Part shown: piece after piece, positions 45,808-53,470 of the stretch
How the letters are laid out: each line of letters begins with the position of its first letter
Numbering within the stretch: the stretch's first letter is position 1
Source of the DNA: Pelagicoccus sp. SDUM812005
GTDB taxonomy: Bacteria; Verrucomicrobiota; Verrucomicrobiia; Opitutales; Opitutaceae
Reading direction: 5' to 3'
Assembly: GCF_031127875.1 (NCBI RefSeq)
Contig: NZ_JARXIA010000015.1
Span: 62,001 to 126,000, forward strand
Length of the DNA stretch: 64,000 nt
Notes under the pieces: model-generated
Seen by the model: only the letters and a program-made list of their open reading frames with translations
Told to the model about the DNA's origin: nothing
Database searches by the model: none
Made by a program: the position numbers and the translations under genes

Positions 45808-46959
45808 TTAGAGTTTTCCTTGGCCCTTCATCACTTCTTCAAAGACAGTGAGGAAGGTGCTCATTTCGTCTTCGGTGCCGATACTTACGCGGCACCAGTC
45901 GAGCATTGGCGGGAACGGACGACCGACCATGATCTGGCGGCTCTCCATCAACGCCTGAAATTCCTTGATTGGCACTCCTGTCTTCATGAAGACGAAGCTG
46001 CCCTGCGGGTAAGCGTACTCGATGCCGAGCTCGTCCAAACGATCGGTAACCATCTTGCGGACGCTGCGATAGCTGCCAACGCTCTGCTCGAAGAAAGCGG
46101 CATCCTGCAAGGAAGCCACAGCCGCGACGCAACCGAGCTTGTTCGGTCCGCCCATGCTGTACTTGCGGAGCTTCGCCTTCGTATCAGGTTTCATGATACC
46201 ATAACCGACGCGCAAGCCTGCCATGCCATAAACCTTGGAGAAAGTACGAGCCAAAATGATGTTCTCCCCTTCGCGAACGAGAGGAATCATGCTGTGCTTG
46301 GCGAGACCGCCGTCAGCCAATTCGAGGTAAGCTTCGTCCACGAACGCTACGATATTCTCCGGCAATTCGCGGATGAACGCCTTGAGGGCTTCAGGATCCG
46401 TAACCGTACCGGTCGGATTGTTCGGATTGCAGAGGTAAACCATCACCGTGTTCTCGTCGATGGCAGCTTTGACAGCATCTAGATCGTACTCGAGCTTGTC
46501 GTTCAGCGGCACCAGCTTCGTCTCGCCGCCGAAAGCGTCGAAAGTACGCACCAGCTGCGTGTAGCCCGGCTCAACCGAAACCACGTTCTTGCCGGGAGCA
46601 GCGTAGGCCATCGCAGCCATCTGCAAGACTGGGCCCGAACCCGCGGTAGGCACGACATAGTCAGCCGGTACCATTTCCTTCATGGCGATCGCTTCGATCA
46701 GGGCCTGGGTCTCCTCCCCGGCATACCGGTTGATGTCCGGCAGTTCCTGCATGATGGCCATCATCGCCATCTGCGAGTAGCCAAACGCGTTTTCGTTTCC
46801 GCTGATCTTGATCGGGCCCTGGCTTCCTTCGCTCGAGTCAACCTCGTGCTGGCCAAAGGCTACCTGCGGCGTGAGCGCAAAGGTCGCTGCCGCGAGCAGC
46901 GAGGTTATTAGAGACGCGGAGCCTTGCCCCGACTTCTTCGGTACCGTTGTAGTAGACAT
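45808..46959 (-). CDS. Exported PLP-dependent aminotransferase, HisC-like (paralogue 3)
   Basis: A 383-residue enzyme close to the one at 30750-31880: ISGNENAFGYSQ, VPTAGSGPVLQMAA, EPGYTQLVR, CNPNNPTGT, FVDEAYLEL and the lysine in RTFSKVYGMAGLRVGYG. The N-terminus is a signal peptide (MSTTTVPKKSGQGSASLITS then LLAAATFALTPQVAFGQ) lacking twin arginines, having a Lys-Lys pair instead. How it acquires PLP outside the cytoplasm is therefore open: Sec export followed by folding, or Tat with a degenerate motif. The start carries the AAAAAGATGTCT module. It is divergent from the flavin amine oxidase operon across a 251-base gap. Confidence 0.86.
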   Translation of the reverse strand: MSTTTVPKKSGQGSASLITSLLAAATFALTPQVAFGQHEVDSSEGSQGPIKISGNENAFGYSQMAMMAIMQELPDINRYAGEETQALIEAIAMKEMVPADYVVPTAGSGPVLQMAAMAYAAPGKNVVSVEPGYTQLVRTFDAFGGETKLVPLNDKLEYDLDAVKAAIDENTVMVYLCNPNNPTGTVTDPEALKAFIRELPENIVAFVDEAYLELADGGLAKHSMIPLVREGENIILARTFSKVYGMAGLRVGYGIMKPDTKAKLRKYSMGGPNKLGCVAAVASLQDAAFFEQSVGSYRSVRKMVTDRLDELGIEYAYPQGSFVFMKTGVPIKEFQALMESRQIMVGRPFPPMLDWCRVSIGTEDEMSTFLTVFEEVMKGQGKL

Positions 46960-46965
46960 CTTTTT
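46954..46965 (-). promoter_or_regulatory. Start-site module AAAAAGATGTCT (aminotransferase 3)
   Basis: Reads AAAAAGATGTCTAC on the minus strand, identical over 14 bases to the copies at 31875 and 47205. Confidence 0.55.
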
Positions 46966-46995
46966 AATTGTTTTAGGTTAAATCGAAACACCGTC

Positions 46996-47005
46996 GGTTT
47001 AGCAT
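46996..47005 (-). promoter_or_regulatory. Shared upstream element ATGCTAAACC
   Basis: Second copy of the decamer also found before the TonB-dependent receptor, at nearly the same distance from the start codon (36 against 38 bases). Confidence 0.4.
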
Positions 47006-47066
47006 GCCCCGCGCCCAACCAGCACCAAACGCGGAAAAACAGTGAATTCATTTCGCCCCTGCCCTG

Positions 47067-47079
47067 CCTTATCTATAGT
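47067..47079 (-). promoter_or_regulatory. Candidate promoter element ACTATAGATAAGG
   Basis: On the minus strand, about 108 bases before the aminotransferase start. Similar to the element at 40249-40264. It could supply a -10 hexamer. The 251-base gap 46960-47210 must also hold the promoter of the plus-strand amine oxidase operon, not located. Confidence 0.35.
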
Positions 47080-47204
47080 GTACGCCTGTCTGGGAAGAAG
47101 CTGCGAATACTGCTTAGACAATCGCCTGTATCGACATTTCTCGGACAAATAGGCACGCGCTTTGCTCATGCCCAACAAAAGGCGCTCAGCGCACTATTTT
47201 ATAC

Positions 47205-47216
47205 AAAAAGATGTCT
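47205..47216 (+). promoter_or_regulatory. Start-site module AAAAAGATGTCT (flavin amine oxidase)
   Basis: TACAAAAAGATGTCT; the flank TAC is shared with the receptor 1 copy. It initiates the seven-gene operon. Confidence 0.55.
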
Positions 47217-48788
47217 ACCAAAGCGAAACTCACTCGCCGGAACTTTATCCGGCAAGTCGGGGCGTACGGCGGTTGTGCCTTCACAACTATGACCGCGCTC
47301 GGACTCATGACCCAAGCTACTGGCCACGGAGCAGAGCTCACTGGCCTCACGCACATCGGCGGCAAGTCGAAGAAGCGCGTACTGATCCTAGGAGCAGGCA
47401 TAGCGGGCCTCACCGCCGCCTACGAGCTGGGCAAGCTGGGCTTCGACTGCGTCATCCTCGAGCCTCGTCCCATCCCGGGCGGCCGCAGCATGACCCTCCG
47501 TCGCGGGGATACCATCAAAGAGACCACCGGAGCCTCCCAAACCTGCGAGTTCGACGAAGGCCTCTACTTCAACCCCGGCCCGTCCCGCTTCCCCCAATGG
47601 CACGTGACCATGGACTACTGCCGCGAACTGGGAGTCGAAGTCCAACCTTTCGTCAATCTCAACGAAAACGCCTTCTACTACGGCGAAGGCGATATCGGCC
47701 CCATGTCGGGCAAGCGAGCTCGTATCCGAGAAGTGAAGACAGACCTTCGCGGCTACACGGCGGAACTCTTGGCCAAGGTCGCCGACGACGAAGCGCTCGA
47801 CACGGAGCTAACCGCCGCCGACAAGGAAGCCCTCCTGGACTTCCTCCACTACGAAGGCGGACTGAGCGGATCGCAAAACGAATACAAAGGCCACAACCGC
47901 CGCGGCTACAAGGTCTGGCCCGGAGGCGGCTTGCAGGAAGGCGAGCTGGACAAGCCCTACGAATTCTCGGAGCTCCTCCAGTCCGGCTTCGGAAATCTCT
48001 TCCACCGTGCCAACGAGTACCAATACCAGTCTCAAATGTTCACGCCCACCGGCGGCATGGACAAGCTCCCCATGGCCCTCGCCGAACGAGTCAAGGACCA
48101 GATCATCTACGGAGCCCAGGTGAAGGAGATCCGCCGTACCAATCCCGGCTCTCGCGTCGTCTACACCGTAAATGGCGAAGACAAGGAGCTCACCGGCGAC
48201 TACTGCATCTGCACCATTCCACCCACGATCCTCAGGCGCTTGCAAACGGACTTTTCTCCCATGCTCAAGAACACGCTCAACATCGTGCCCTTCCAGAATT
48301 CCGGAAAGATCGGCATGCAGTTCAAGCGGCGCTTCTGGGAAGAGGACGACCGGATCTACGGCGGCATTTCATGGACCAACCTGCCCGTATCGGAAATCTG
48401 GTATCCATCGTCTGGATTCATGGGCAAGAAGGGAATCATGGGCGGATACTACCTTTTCGGACCGACCTCCGACCAGCTCGGACGCATGAGCCCAGCGGAG
48501 CGCCTCGAGTTCGCCCTTTCCCACGGCGAAAAGCTACACCCTCAATACCGTGCCGAATTCGAGAACGCCTTCTCGGTAAACTGGTCGACCATCCCGCACA
48601 TCGAAGGCTGCTTGGCCCACTTCCCGCAAGCCATGCTCAAAACCTTCTACCCGCTTCTCATCAAGCCAGAAGGCGAGCTATACCTCGCCGCGAGCTGGGC
48701 CAGCCACCTCGGCGGTTGGCAAGCCGGCGCCTTCGAAGCCGCTCGAATCGCCGTCAAAAGCATTCACGAACGTACCATGGCGTCATGA
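47211..48788 (+). CDS. Tat-exported flavin amine oxidase/dehydrogenase
   Basis: A 525-residue FAD enzyme of the monoamine oxidase/L-amino acid oxidase superfamily. A Tat signal (LTRRNFIRQVG, residues 7-17) precedes the dinucleotide fold RVLILGAGIAGLTAAYELGK (56-75) and PGGRSMTLRRGD. FNPGPSRFPQWH and GGMDKLPMALAERV follow the family layout; the C-terminal FAD-site segment reads LYLAASWASHLGGWQAGAFE where the family has a GEH-type motif. It oxidises an amine or amino acid to an imine. The stop overlaps the start of a cytochrome c gene, so electrons probably go to cytochrome c rather than oxygen, as shown for nicotine oxidoreductase NicA2 with its cytochrome partner. Substrate not readable. Confidence 0.88.
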   Translation: MSTKAKLTRRNFIRQVGAYGGCAFTTMTALGLMTQATGHGAELTGLTHIGGKSKKRVLILGAGIAGLTAAYELGKLGFDCVILEPRPIPGGRSMTLRRGDTIKETTGASQTCEFDEGLYFNPGPSRFPQWHVTMDYCRELGVEVQPFVNLNENAFYYGEGDIGPMSGKRARIREVKTDLRGYTAELLAKVADDEALDTELTAADKEALLDFLHYEGGLSGSQNEYKGHNRRGYKVWPGGGLQEGELDKPYEFSELLQSGFGNLFHRANEYQYQSQMFTPTGGMDKLPMALAERVKDQIIYGAQVKEIRRTNPGSRVVYTVNGEDKELTGDYCICTIPPTILRRLQTDFSPMLKNTLNIVPFQNSGKIGMQFKRRFWEEDDRIYGGISWTNLPVSEIWYPSSGFMGKKGIMGGYYLFGPTSDQLGRMSPAERLEFALSHGEKLHPQYRAEFENAFSVNWSTIPHIEGCLAHFPQAMLKTFYPLLIKPEGELYLAASWASHLGGWQAGAFEAARIAVKSIHERTMAS

Positions 48789-49162
48789 AACTCCTTTCCC
48801 AAGCAATCGCCGGAGCCTGCCTCGCTGCAAGCTTCGGCTTCTCCAGCGCCTGCGCCAATCCTCCTGCCGACGCTCCCGTGCAGCTAGATCCGGCCTCCGT
48901 CGAAAAAGGCAAGCAGACCTACGCCATGTTCTGCCAAGCCTGCCACGGCCCGGAGGACCCAAGCATCGATTCGCCTAGTAACCTCTTCGACAAGAAGTGG
49001 TTCCACGGTTCGGGACGGGACGGCGTGGAAAAGACCATTCGCGATGGCATCGTCGACAAAGGCATGCCGGGCTGGGGTCCCATGATCCCAAGCGAGGACA
49101 TCGACGCCCTCCTCGACTACCTCTTCAGCTTCCAAACAACAGAAACATCTACCGATGAATAA
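48785..49162 (+). CDS. Periplasmic c-type cytochrome
   Basis: A 125-residue monohaem cytochrome with signal peptide (1-24, cut near SACA-N), the haem motif CQACH at residues 50-54 and a methionine ligand likely in GMPGW (93-97), followed by the C-terminal helix SEDIDALLDYLFSF. Class I fold. The ATG overlaps the amine oxidase stop (ATGA) and its own end overlaps the ammonium transporter start by 8 bases, tying the three into one translational unit. It should accept electrons from the flavoenzyme and pass them to a terminal oxidase. A lipid-modified cysteine at residue 23 is possible but the lipobox is poor. Confidence 0.92.
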   Translation: MKLLSQAIAGACLAASFGFSSACANPPADAPVQLDPASVEKGKQTYAMFCQACHGPEDPSIDSPSNLFDKKWFHGSGRDGVEKTIRDGIVDKGMPGWGPMIPSEDIDALLDYLFSFQTTETSTDE

Positions 49163-50510
49163 CGTATCCACTTTCTCCCGACTCCTCCGACCGGGACTCT
49201 TCTTGCTGCTAACAGCTTTCGATCTATCGTTCGGCGGCGAGCTCTTTGCCCAACACCGGGTGACCGAAGGCAACTACGGTGAGTACATCGACACCATTAC
49301 CGCCGAAGAGTCGTTCTTCACCATCGGCAACATGTGGCTGATCGTCTGCGCCGTGCTCGTCTTTATGATGCACCTTGGATTCGCCACCCTCGAGTCGGGG
49401 CTCACCCGCTCGAAGAATACCATCAACATCATCTTCAAAAACCTCTTCGTTATCAGCTCCGGCCTGCTGCTCTACGCGCTCTTCGGGTTTCGCACCATGT
49501 ATCCGGGTTCTGAATTCAACGGAATAATGTCCCTCGGTTTCTGGATCGGAGTAAATCCTGCGGACTACCTCGATATCATGAGCGCCAAGTACGCGAACTA
49601 CACCTGGTGGACCGACTTCATCTTCCAGGCCATGTTCGCCGCCACTGCCGCGACCATCGTTTCGGGAGCCGTAGCGGAACGCGTAAAGCTGAGCAGCTTC
49701 ATGGTATTCACGGTGCTGATCGTCGGCTTTGCCTATCCCGTAGCCGGGTCCTGGGAATGGGGTACGGGCTGGCTCGACCGCAACGGTTTCCACGACTTCG
49801 CCGGTTCTTCCGTTGTACACGCCTTTGGCGGTTTCGCAGCCCTCGCCTGCGTGCTCATCCTCGGCCCAAGAAGAGGTAAGTACGGAACCGACGGCCCCAA
49901 GAAACCGATCATCGGCCACAGCATGCCGCTCGCCTCGGTCGGCGTATTCTTGCTCTGGTTTGGCTGGTTCGGCTTCAACGGAGGCTCGGTCCTCAGCGCC
50001 CATCCTGAGATGATTGGCCTAGTGGTGACCAACACCGCCCTCGCCGGCGCCGCCGGTTGCCTAGCGAGCATGATCACCACCCAATTCATGCTGAAGAAGC
50101 CCGATGTATCCATGGCCCTCAACGGCGTGCTCGCCGGCCTCGTAGGAATCACCGCGGGCGCCGATTCCATGATGCCCGCTCCCGCCATCCTCGTAGGAGC
50201 CATCGCTGGCGTCCTTGTCGTCTTCGCCATTCTCGGCTTCGAGAAGATCAAGGTCGACGACCCTGTAGGCGCCACTTCCGTACACGGCGTTTGCGGCGTT
50301 TGGGGAACCCTAGCGGTCGGCATCTTTGGTGAAGCCCCCTTCCTCTGGCAATTGATCGGCACCCTCTCCTACGCCTTGTTCGCTTTCGTCTTCTCCTTCG
50401 CAGTCTTCTACTTGATCAAGCTCGTCATGGGCATCCGCGTCACAGCGGAAGAGGAGGATATCGGACTCGACATATCCGAGCACGGCCAAGAGGCCTACTC
50501 GATCGACTAA
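49155..50510 (+). CDS. amt: Ammonium transporter (Amt family)
   Basis: A 451-residue channel-type ammonium transporter with an N-terminal signal-like helix (FSRLLRPGLFLLLTAFDL) and about 11 further membrane helices. Conserved features: GNMWLIVCAVLVFMMHLGFA, ERVKLSSFMVF, the twin histidines in SSVVHAFGG and TSVHGVCGVWGT, and PIIGHSMPLASVGVFLLWFG. No glnK partner gene is near, unusual for amt loci and in keeping with recovering ammonium released by deamination in the periplasm rather than with nitrogen-starvation control. It overlaps the cytochrome gene and precedes the RidA gene by 21 bases. Confidence 0.92.
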   Translation: MNNVSTFSRLLRPGLFLLLTAFDLSFGGELFAQHRVTEGNYGEYIDTITAEESFFTIGNMWLIVCAVLVFMMHLGFATLESGLTRSKNTINIIFKNLFVISSGLLLYALFGFRTMYPGSEFNGIMSLGFWIGVNPADYLDIMSAKYANYTWWTDFIFQAMFAATAATIVSGAVAERVKLSSFMVFTVLIVGFAYPVAGSWEWGTGWLDRNGFHDFAGSSVVHAFGGFAALACVLILGPRRGKYGTDGPKKPIIGHSMPLASVGVFLLWFGWFGFNGGSVLSAHPEMIGLVVTNTALAGAAGCLASMITTQFMLKKPDVSMALNGVLAGLVGITAGADSMMPAPAILVGAIAGVLVVFAILGFEKIKVDDPVGATSVHGVCGVWGTLAVGIFGEAPFLWQLIGTLSYALFAFVFSFAVFYLIKLVMGIRVTAEEEDIGLDISEHGQEAYSID

Positions 50511-50531
50511 GGAAACGCCAACGTATCCATA

Positions 50532-51962
50532 ATGTCTTTACTTCCACAGCATAAGTTTCGCTACGTGGCTGGGCTCTTCGTGCTCGCCGCGCTAGCGTAC
50601 CTCGGCCTGCGTTTCATTGGAACCAACACCAACCAGCGCATCCACGCCTACAAGCAGGCCGCCCTTCCATACGCGGATGCCGTAGTGGTGGAACCGGGCT
50701 CCGAGTACTTCTACACTTGGGGCGTCACCGCTAGCCCTCGCATGAAGGAGATCGCCAAGAACAGCGTGGAAAACCGCTACGGCGATACCTACGAGCAAAC
50801 CTTCAGCGTACTCGCCCAATTGACCAAGGACCTCGCCGAAGTCGGCCTCACCCTCAGGGACGTCGTCAACGTGCGTGCCTATATCGTAGCGGATCCGGAG
50901 CCGGACTTCGACGGATGGAACCGCGCCTTCAAGCAATTCTTCGGTACCGCCACCAACCCGCACAAGCCGGCCCGCACCACCGTCGGAATCTCTCGCCTCT
51001 TCCACTCCGACTACCGCGTCGAGGTGGAGTTCGTAGCAGTCTTTCCAGACGGACGCGGGCCGCACACCGTCGGCACGCGGCAACACGAACGCTACAGCCG
51101 CCTGAGCCGTACCGAGACGAGCGAACGCTGGAAATCCTACGGACGCCCCATCTGGCCCATGAGCACCGGCAAGGCGACCGTCGCCGATACTAGCATGTTC
51201 TTCTCCTCCTCCGTGCGGCCTGCCTCCCTCATGCCGAACCCACCTCCCGGGTTCTTCATGTACGGGAACATAAGCCAACAGTCTGCCTCCCTCTTCAAGC
51301 AGATGGGCAGCCAGCTCAAGGAAGCGGGCCTCGGATTCGAGGACGTCTTCTTCATCAGAGCTTGCGTCTATCCGGGCAAGGATTCGATCAGCAAGAACTT
51401 CGCCGCCTTCAACCAGGAATACAGCAAGTTCTTCAACAACGCTCGCAATCCCAACCAGCCCACTCGTACCGTCATGTCGACCCCCGGTTTCAACTACCGG
51501 AACCAGAGCATATCGATCGAGTACTACGCCGCGTATCCAGAGGATAGCGACAGGGAATTCGCAGCGGCTCGCGAGTCCATCGGCTCCAGCCTTGCCGTAG
51601 TCGATTCCAAGCCGATCGCTCCCGCTGGCGTATCCGTTGCCTCGGACGCAAAGATGGTCTTTCTAGCGGGCAGCATTCCCTCCGTCGAAGGGGACATGAA
51701 AGCTCAAGCCACCTCCGCGCTCCAGGCCCTCCAAGCCCGAGTCGAGTTGGCCGGAGGAACCCTTGACGATCTCGTGCACATCCGCGCCTACATCGCGGAA
51801 GGGGACACCAAAACCTTGGACAAGCGGATCGCCGAATGGGAAGCGCTCTATCGCGAAACCTTCAGCGGAGACCAAGCCCCCGCTATCACTACCTTGCCGG
51901 TCGATTCAATCGTGGGGAACGGAATGATTGAACTCGAGGGAGCCGCCGCCATACGTCCTTGA
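50532..51962 (+). CDS. Membrane-anchored protein with three tandem RidA (YjgF) domains
   Basis: A 476-residue protein with one N-terminal membrane helix (residues 8-28, RYVAGLFVLAALAYLGLRF), so it faces the periplasm. Three RidA domains follow: about 42-172, 200-336 and 358-475. The active-site arginine that follows a Pro-Ala or Pro-Thr is kept as Arg148 (PHKPARTTVG) and Arg312 (NQPTRTVMST) but replaced in the third domain by Ile452 (APAITTLP). RidA normally is a cytosolic homotrimer of single domains with active sites between subunits, hydrolysing reactive imines and enamines; three covalent copies would make a pseudo-trimer. The upstream flavoenzyme would make such imines. The gene is in the middle of the operon, and its stop lies 50 bases before the chosen ALDH start. 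Confidence 0.88.
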   Translation: MSLLPQHKFRYVAGLFVLAALAYLGLRFIGTNTNQRIHAYKQAALPYADAVVVEPGSEYFYTWGVTASPRMKEIAKNSVENRYGDTYEQTFSVLAQLTKDLAEVGLTLRDVVNVRAYIVADPEPDFDGWNRAFKQFFGTATNPHKPARTTVGISRLFHSDYRVEVEFVAVFPDGRGPHTVGTRQHERYSRLSRTETSERWKSYGRPIWPMSTGKATVADTSMFFSSSVRPASLMPNPPPGFFMYGNISQQSASLFKQMGSQLKEAGLGFEDVFFIRACVYPGKDSISKNFAAFNQEYSKFFNNARNPNQPTRTVMSTPGFNYRNQSISIEYYAAYPEDSDREFAAARESIGSSLAVVDSKPIAPAGVSVASDAKMVFLAGSIPSVEGDMKAQATSALQALQARVELAGGTLDDLVHIRAYIAEGDTKTLDKRIAEWEALYRETFSGDQAPAITTLPVDSIVGNGMIELEGAAAIRP

Positions 51963-52011
51963 TGTGCCAATACTCGAAGCCACCTTTCCTGAAGAGGATC
52001 TAGAATCGGAG

Positions 52012-53424
52012 ATGCCAAAATCGCTACTCAGCATGGCCACTATCGGTGGGCGTACCCAAGACACCGAGGAGCGATTCGAAGTCATCAACCCCGCCACCGG
52101 ATGCCCTTTCGCCACGGCGCCGCTCTGCGGAGCTCCAGAGCTCGCGGCCGCCGTCACCTTCTCCAAGCGAGCCCAACCTCAATGGACTCAATCGGAGCGC
52201 AACCGCCGGGGCGCCCTCCTCGCTTGCTCCCACGCCATCGCGCGGAAGCAGGAGGAGCTGGCCAAGCTCATTACCCTCGAGCAGGGCAAGCCCATCGCCG
52301 AGGCGCGCAGCGAGGTCGCCTACGCAGCGGAAGTCTTCGAGGCCTACTCAAAGATGGAAGTCCCGAGCAAAGACCTCACCAACGGCGAGAAAAACCGAAC
52401 CCTCCTGCTCAACCGCCCCTACGGAATCGTCGGCCTCATCACCCCCTGGAACTTTCCCATCGGCACCGCAGCCGTAAAGATCGCCCCCGCCCTCCTTGCC
52501 GGCAATGCCGTCATCCTAAAACCGTCCCCCGTCGCCCCCCTCTCCCCGCTCCTGCTCGGAAGAATCCTCAAGGACCTCTTGCCCGCTGGGATTCTGAATA
52601 CGCTATCCGGCGACAAGAGCTTGGGCGAACAAATCACGCGTCACCCGGAGATCAGGAAACTTTCCGTAACCGGTTCCATTCCCACCGGCCAAGCGATCCT
52701 CGCGGAAGCCGCCACGGAACTTAAGTCCGTTACCCTGGAGCTGGGCGGGAACGATCCTGCCATCCTCCTTCCCGACTGCGACCCGCAAAAGATCGCCAAG
52801 GACATTCTCGAATCAGCCTGGCGAAACGCCGGCCAAGTCTGCAGCGCCATCAAGCGAGTCTACGTTCACGAATCCATCTACCAAGCCACCGTATCCGCCC
52901 TTTGCTTACGCATGGCCGACTACCCTGTCGGCTCCGGAAACGAGCCAGGGGCCCGCATCGGCCCCCTCACTACGGAGTACTCGAAGGAACGCCTGACCGA
53001 CCTCGTCAAAAACGCCCAAACGGAGGGGGCCAAAATAACTCGCAGTTCGAGCCCGCTCCCCGAACCTGGCTATTTCTTCGCTCCCGCCATCGTTTCGGAG
53101 ATCCGGCCCGACCACCCGCTCGTGCTCGAAGAGCAATTCGGGCCGGTGCTGCCCGTCGTCCCCTATCGCAATATCGACCAAGCCATCGAATGGTCGAATG
53201 CTACCAACTACGGCCTTTCCGCATCCGTTTGGACTACGTGCCCAAGCGTTGGATACGATATCGCATCAAAACTCGAGTGTGGGCGGGTGGGCGTGAACGG
53301 ACACCGACGGGCCAAAGCCTCCGCCCCTTTCGGCGGATTCAAGCACTCAGGACTCGGCCGGGAGCTCGGCCAATGGGGACTGGCCGAAATGTGCGAGTCT
53401 CAGGTCGTCAATATCTTCGAATAA
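52012..53424 (+). CDS. NAD(P)-dependent aldehyde dehydrogenase
   Basis: A 470-residue aldehyde dehydrogenase of the succinate-semialdehyde/aminoaldehyde type, without signal peptide, so cytoplasmic. FNPATG-like INPATGCPF start, LLNRPYGIVGLITPWNFPIG, ILKPSPVAPLSPLLLG, LELGGNDPAILL with the general-base glutamate, and the catalytic Cys277 in NAGQVCSAIK; C-terminus FGGFKHSGLGRELGQWG. The ATG at 52012 is preferred; a GTG at 51964 directly after the RidA stop would add 16 residues. It would oxidise an aldehyde formed from amine oxidation once transported inward. Exact substrate unknown. Confidence 0.9.
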   Translation: MPKSLLSMATIGGRTQDTEERFEVINPATGCPFATAPLCGAPELAAAVTFSKRAQPQWTQSERNRRGALLACSHAIARKQEELAKLITLEQGKPIAEARSEVAYAAEVFEAYSKMEVPSKDLTNGEKNRTLLLNRPYGIVGLITPWNFPIGTAAVKIAPALLAGNAVILKPSPVAPLSPLLLGRILKDLLPAGILNTLSGDKSLGEQITRHPEIRKLSVTGSIPTGQAILAEAATELKSVTLELGGNDPAILLPDCDPQKIAKDILESAWRNAGQVCSAIKRVYVHESIYQATVSALCLRMADYPVGSGNEPGARIGPLTTEYSKERLTDLVKNAQTEGAKITRSSSPLPEPGYFFAPAIVSEIRPDHPLVLEEQFGPVLPVVPYRNIDQAIEWSNATNYGLSASVWTTCPSVGYDIASKLECGRVGVNGHRRAKASAPFGGFKHSGLGRELGQWGLAEMCESQVVNIFE

Positions 53425-53458
53425 TTCCACCACCACTCGCAAACCGCCAACACCACAG

Positions 53459-53470
53459 AAAAAGATGTCT
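53459..53470 (+). promoter_or_regulatory. Start-site module AAAAAGATGTCT (gamma-glutamyltransferase)
   Basis: Sixth copy; here within an operon, 40 bases after the ALDH stop, which argues for a translational rather than a promoter function. Confidence 0.55.

Noticed and set aside
47162-48784. Long plus-strand frame running into the cytochrome c gene
   Set aside because: Only the last 125 codons (cytochrome c) are real; the rest is an Arg/Pro-rich reading of the amine oxidase gene in another frame.
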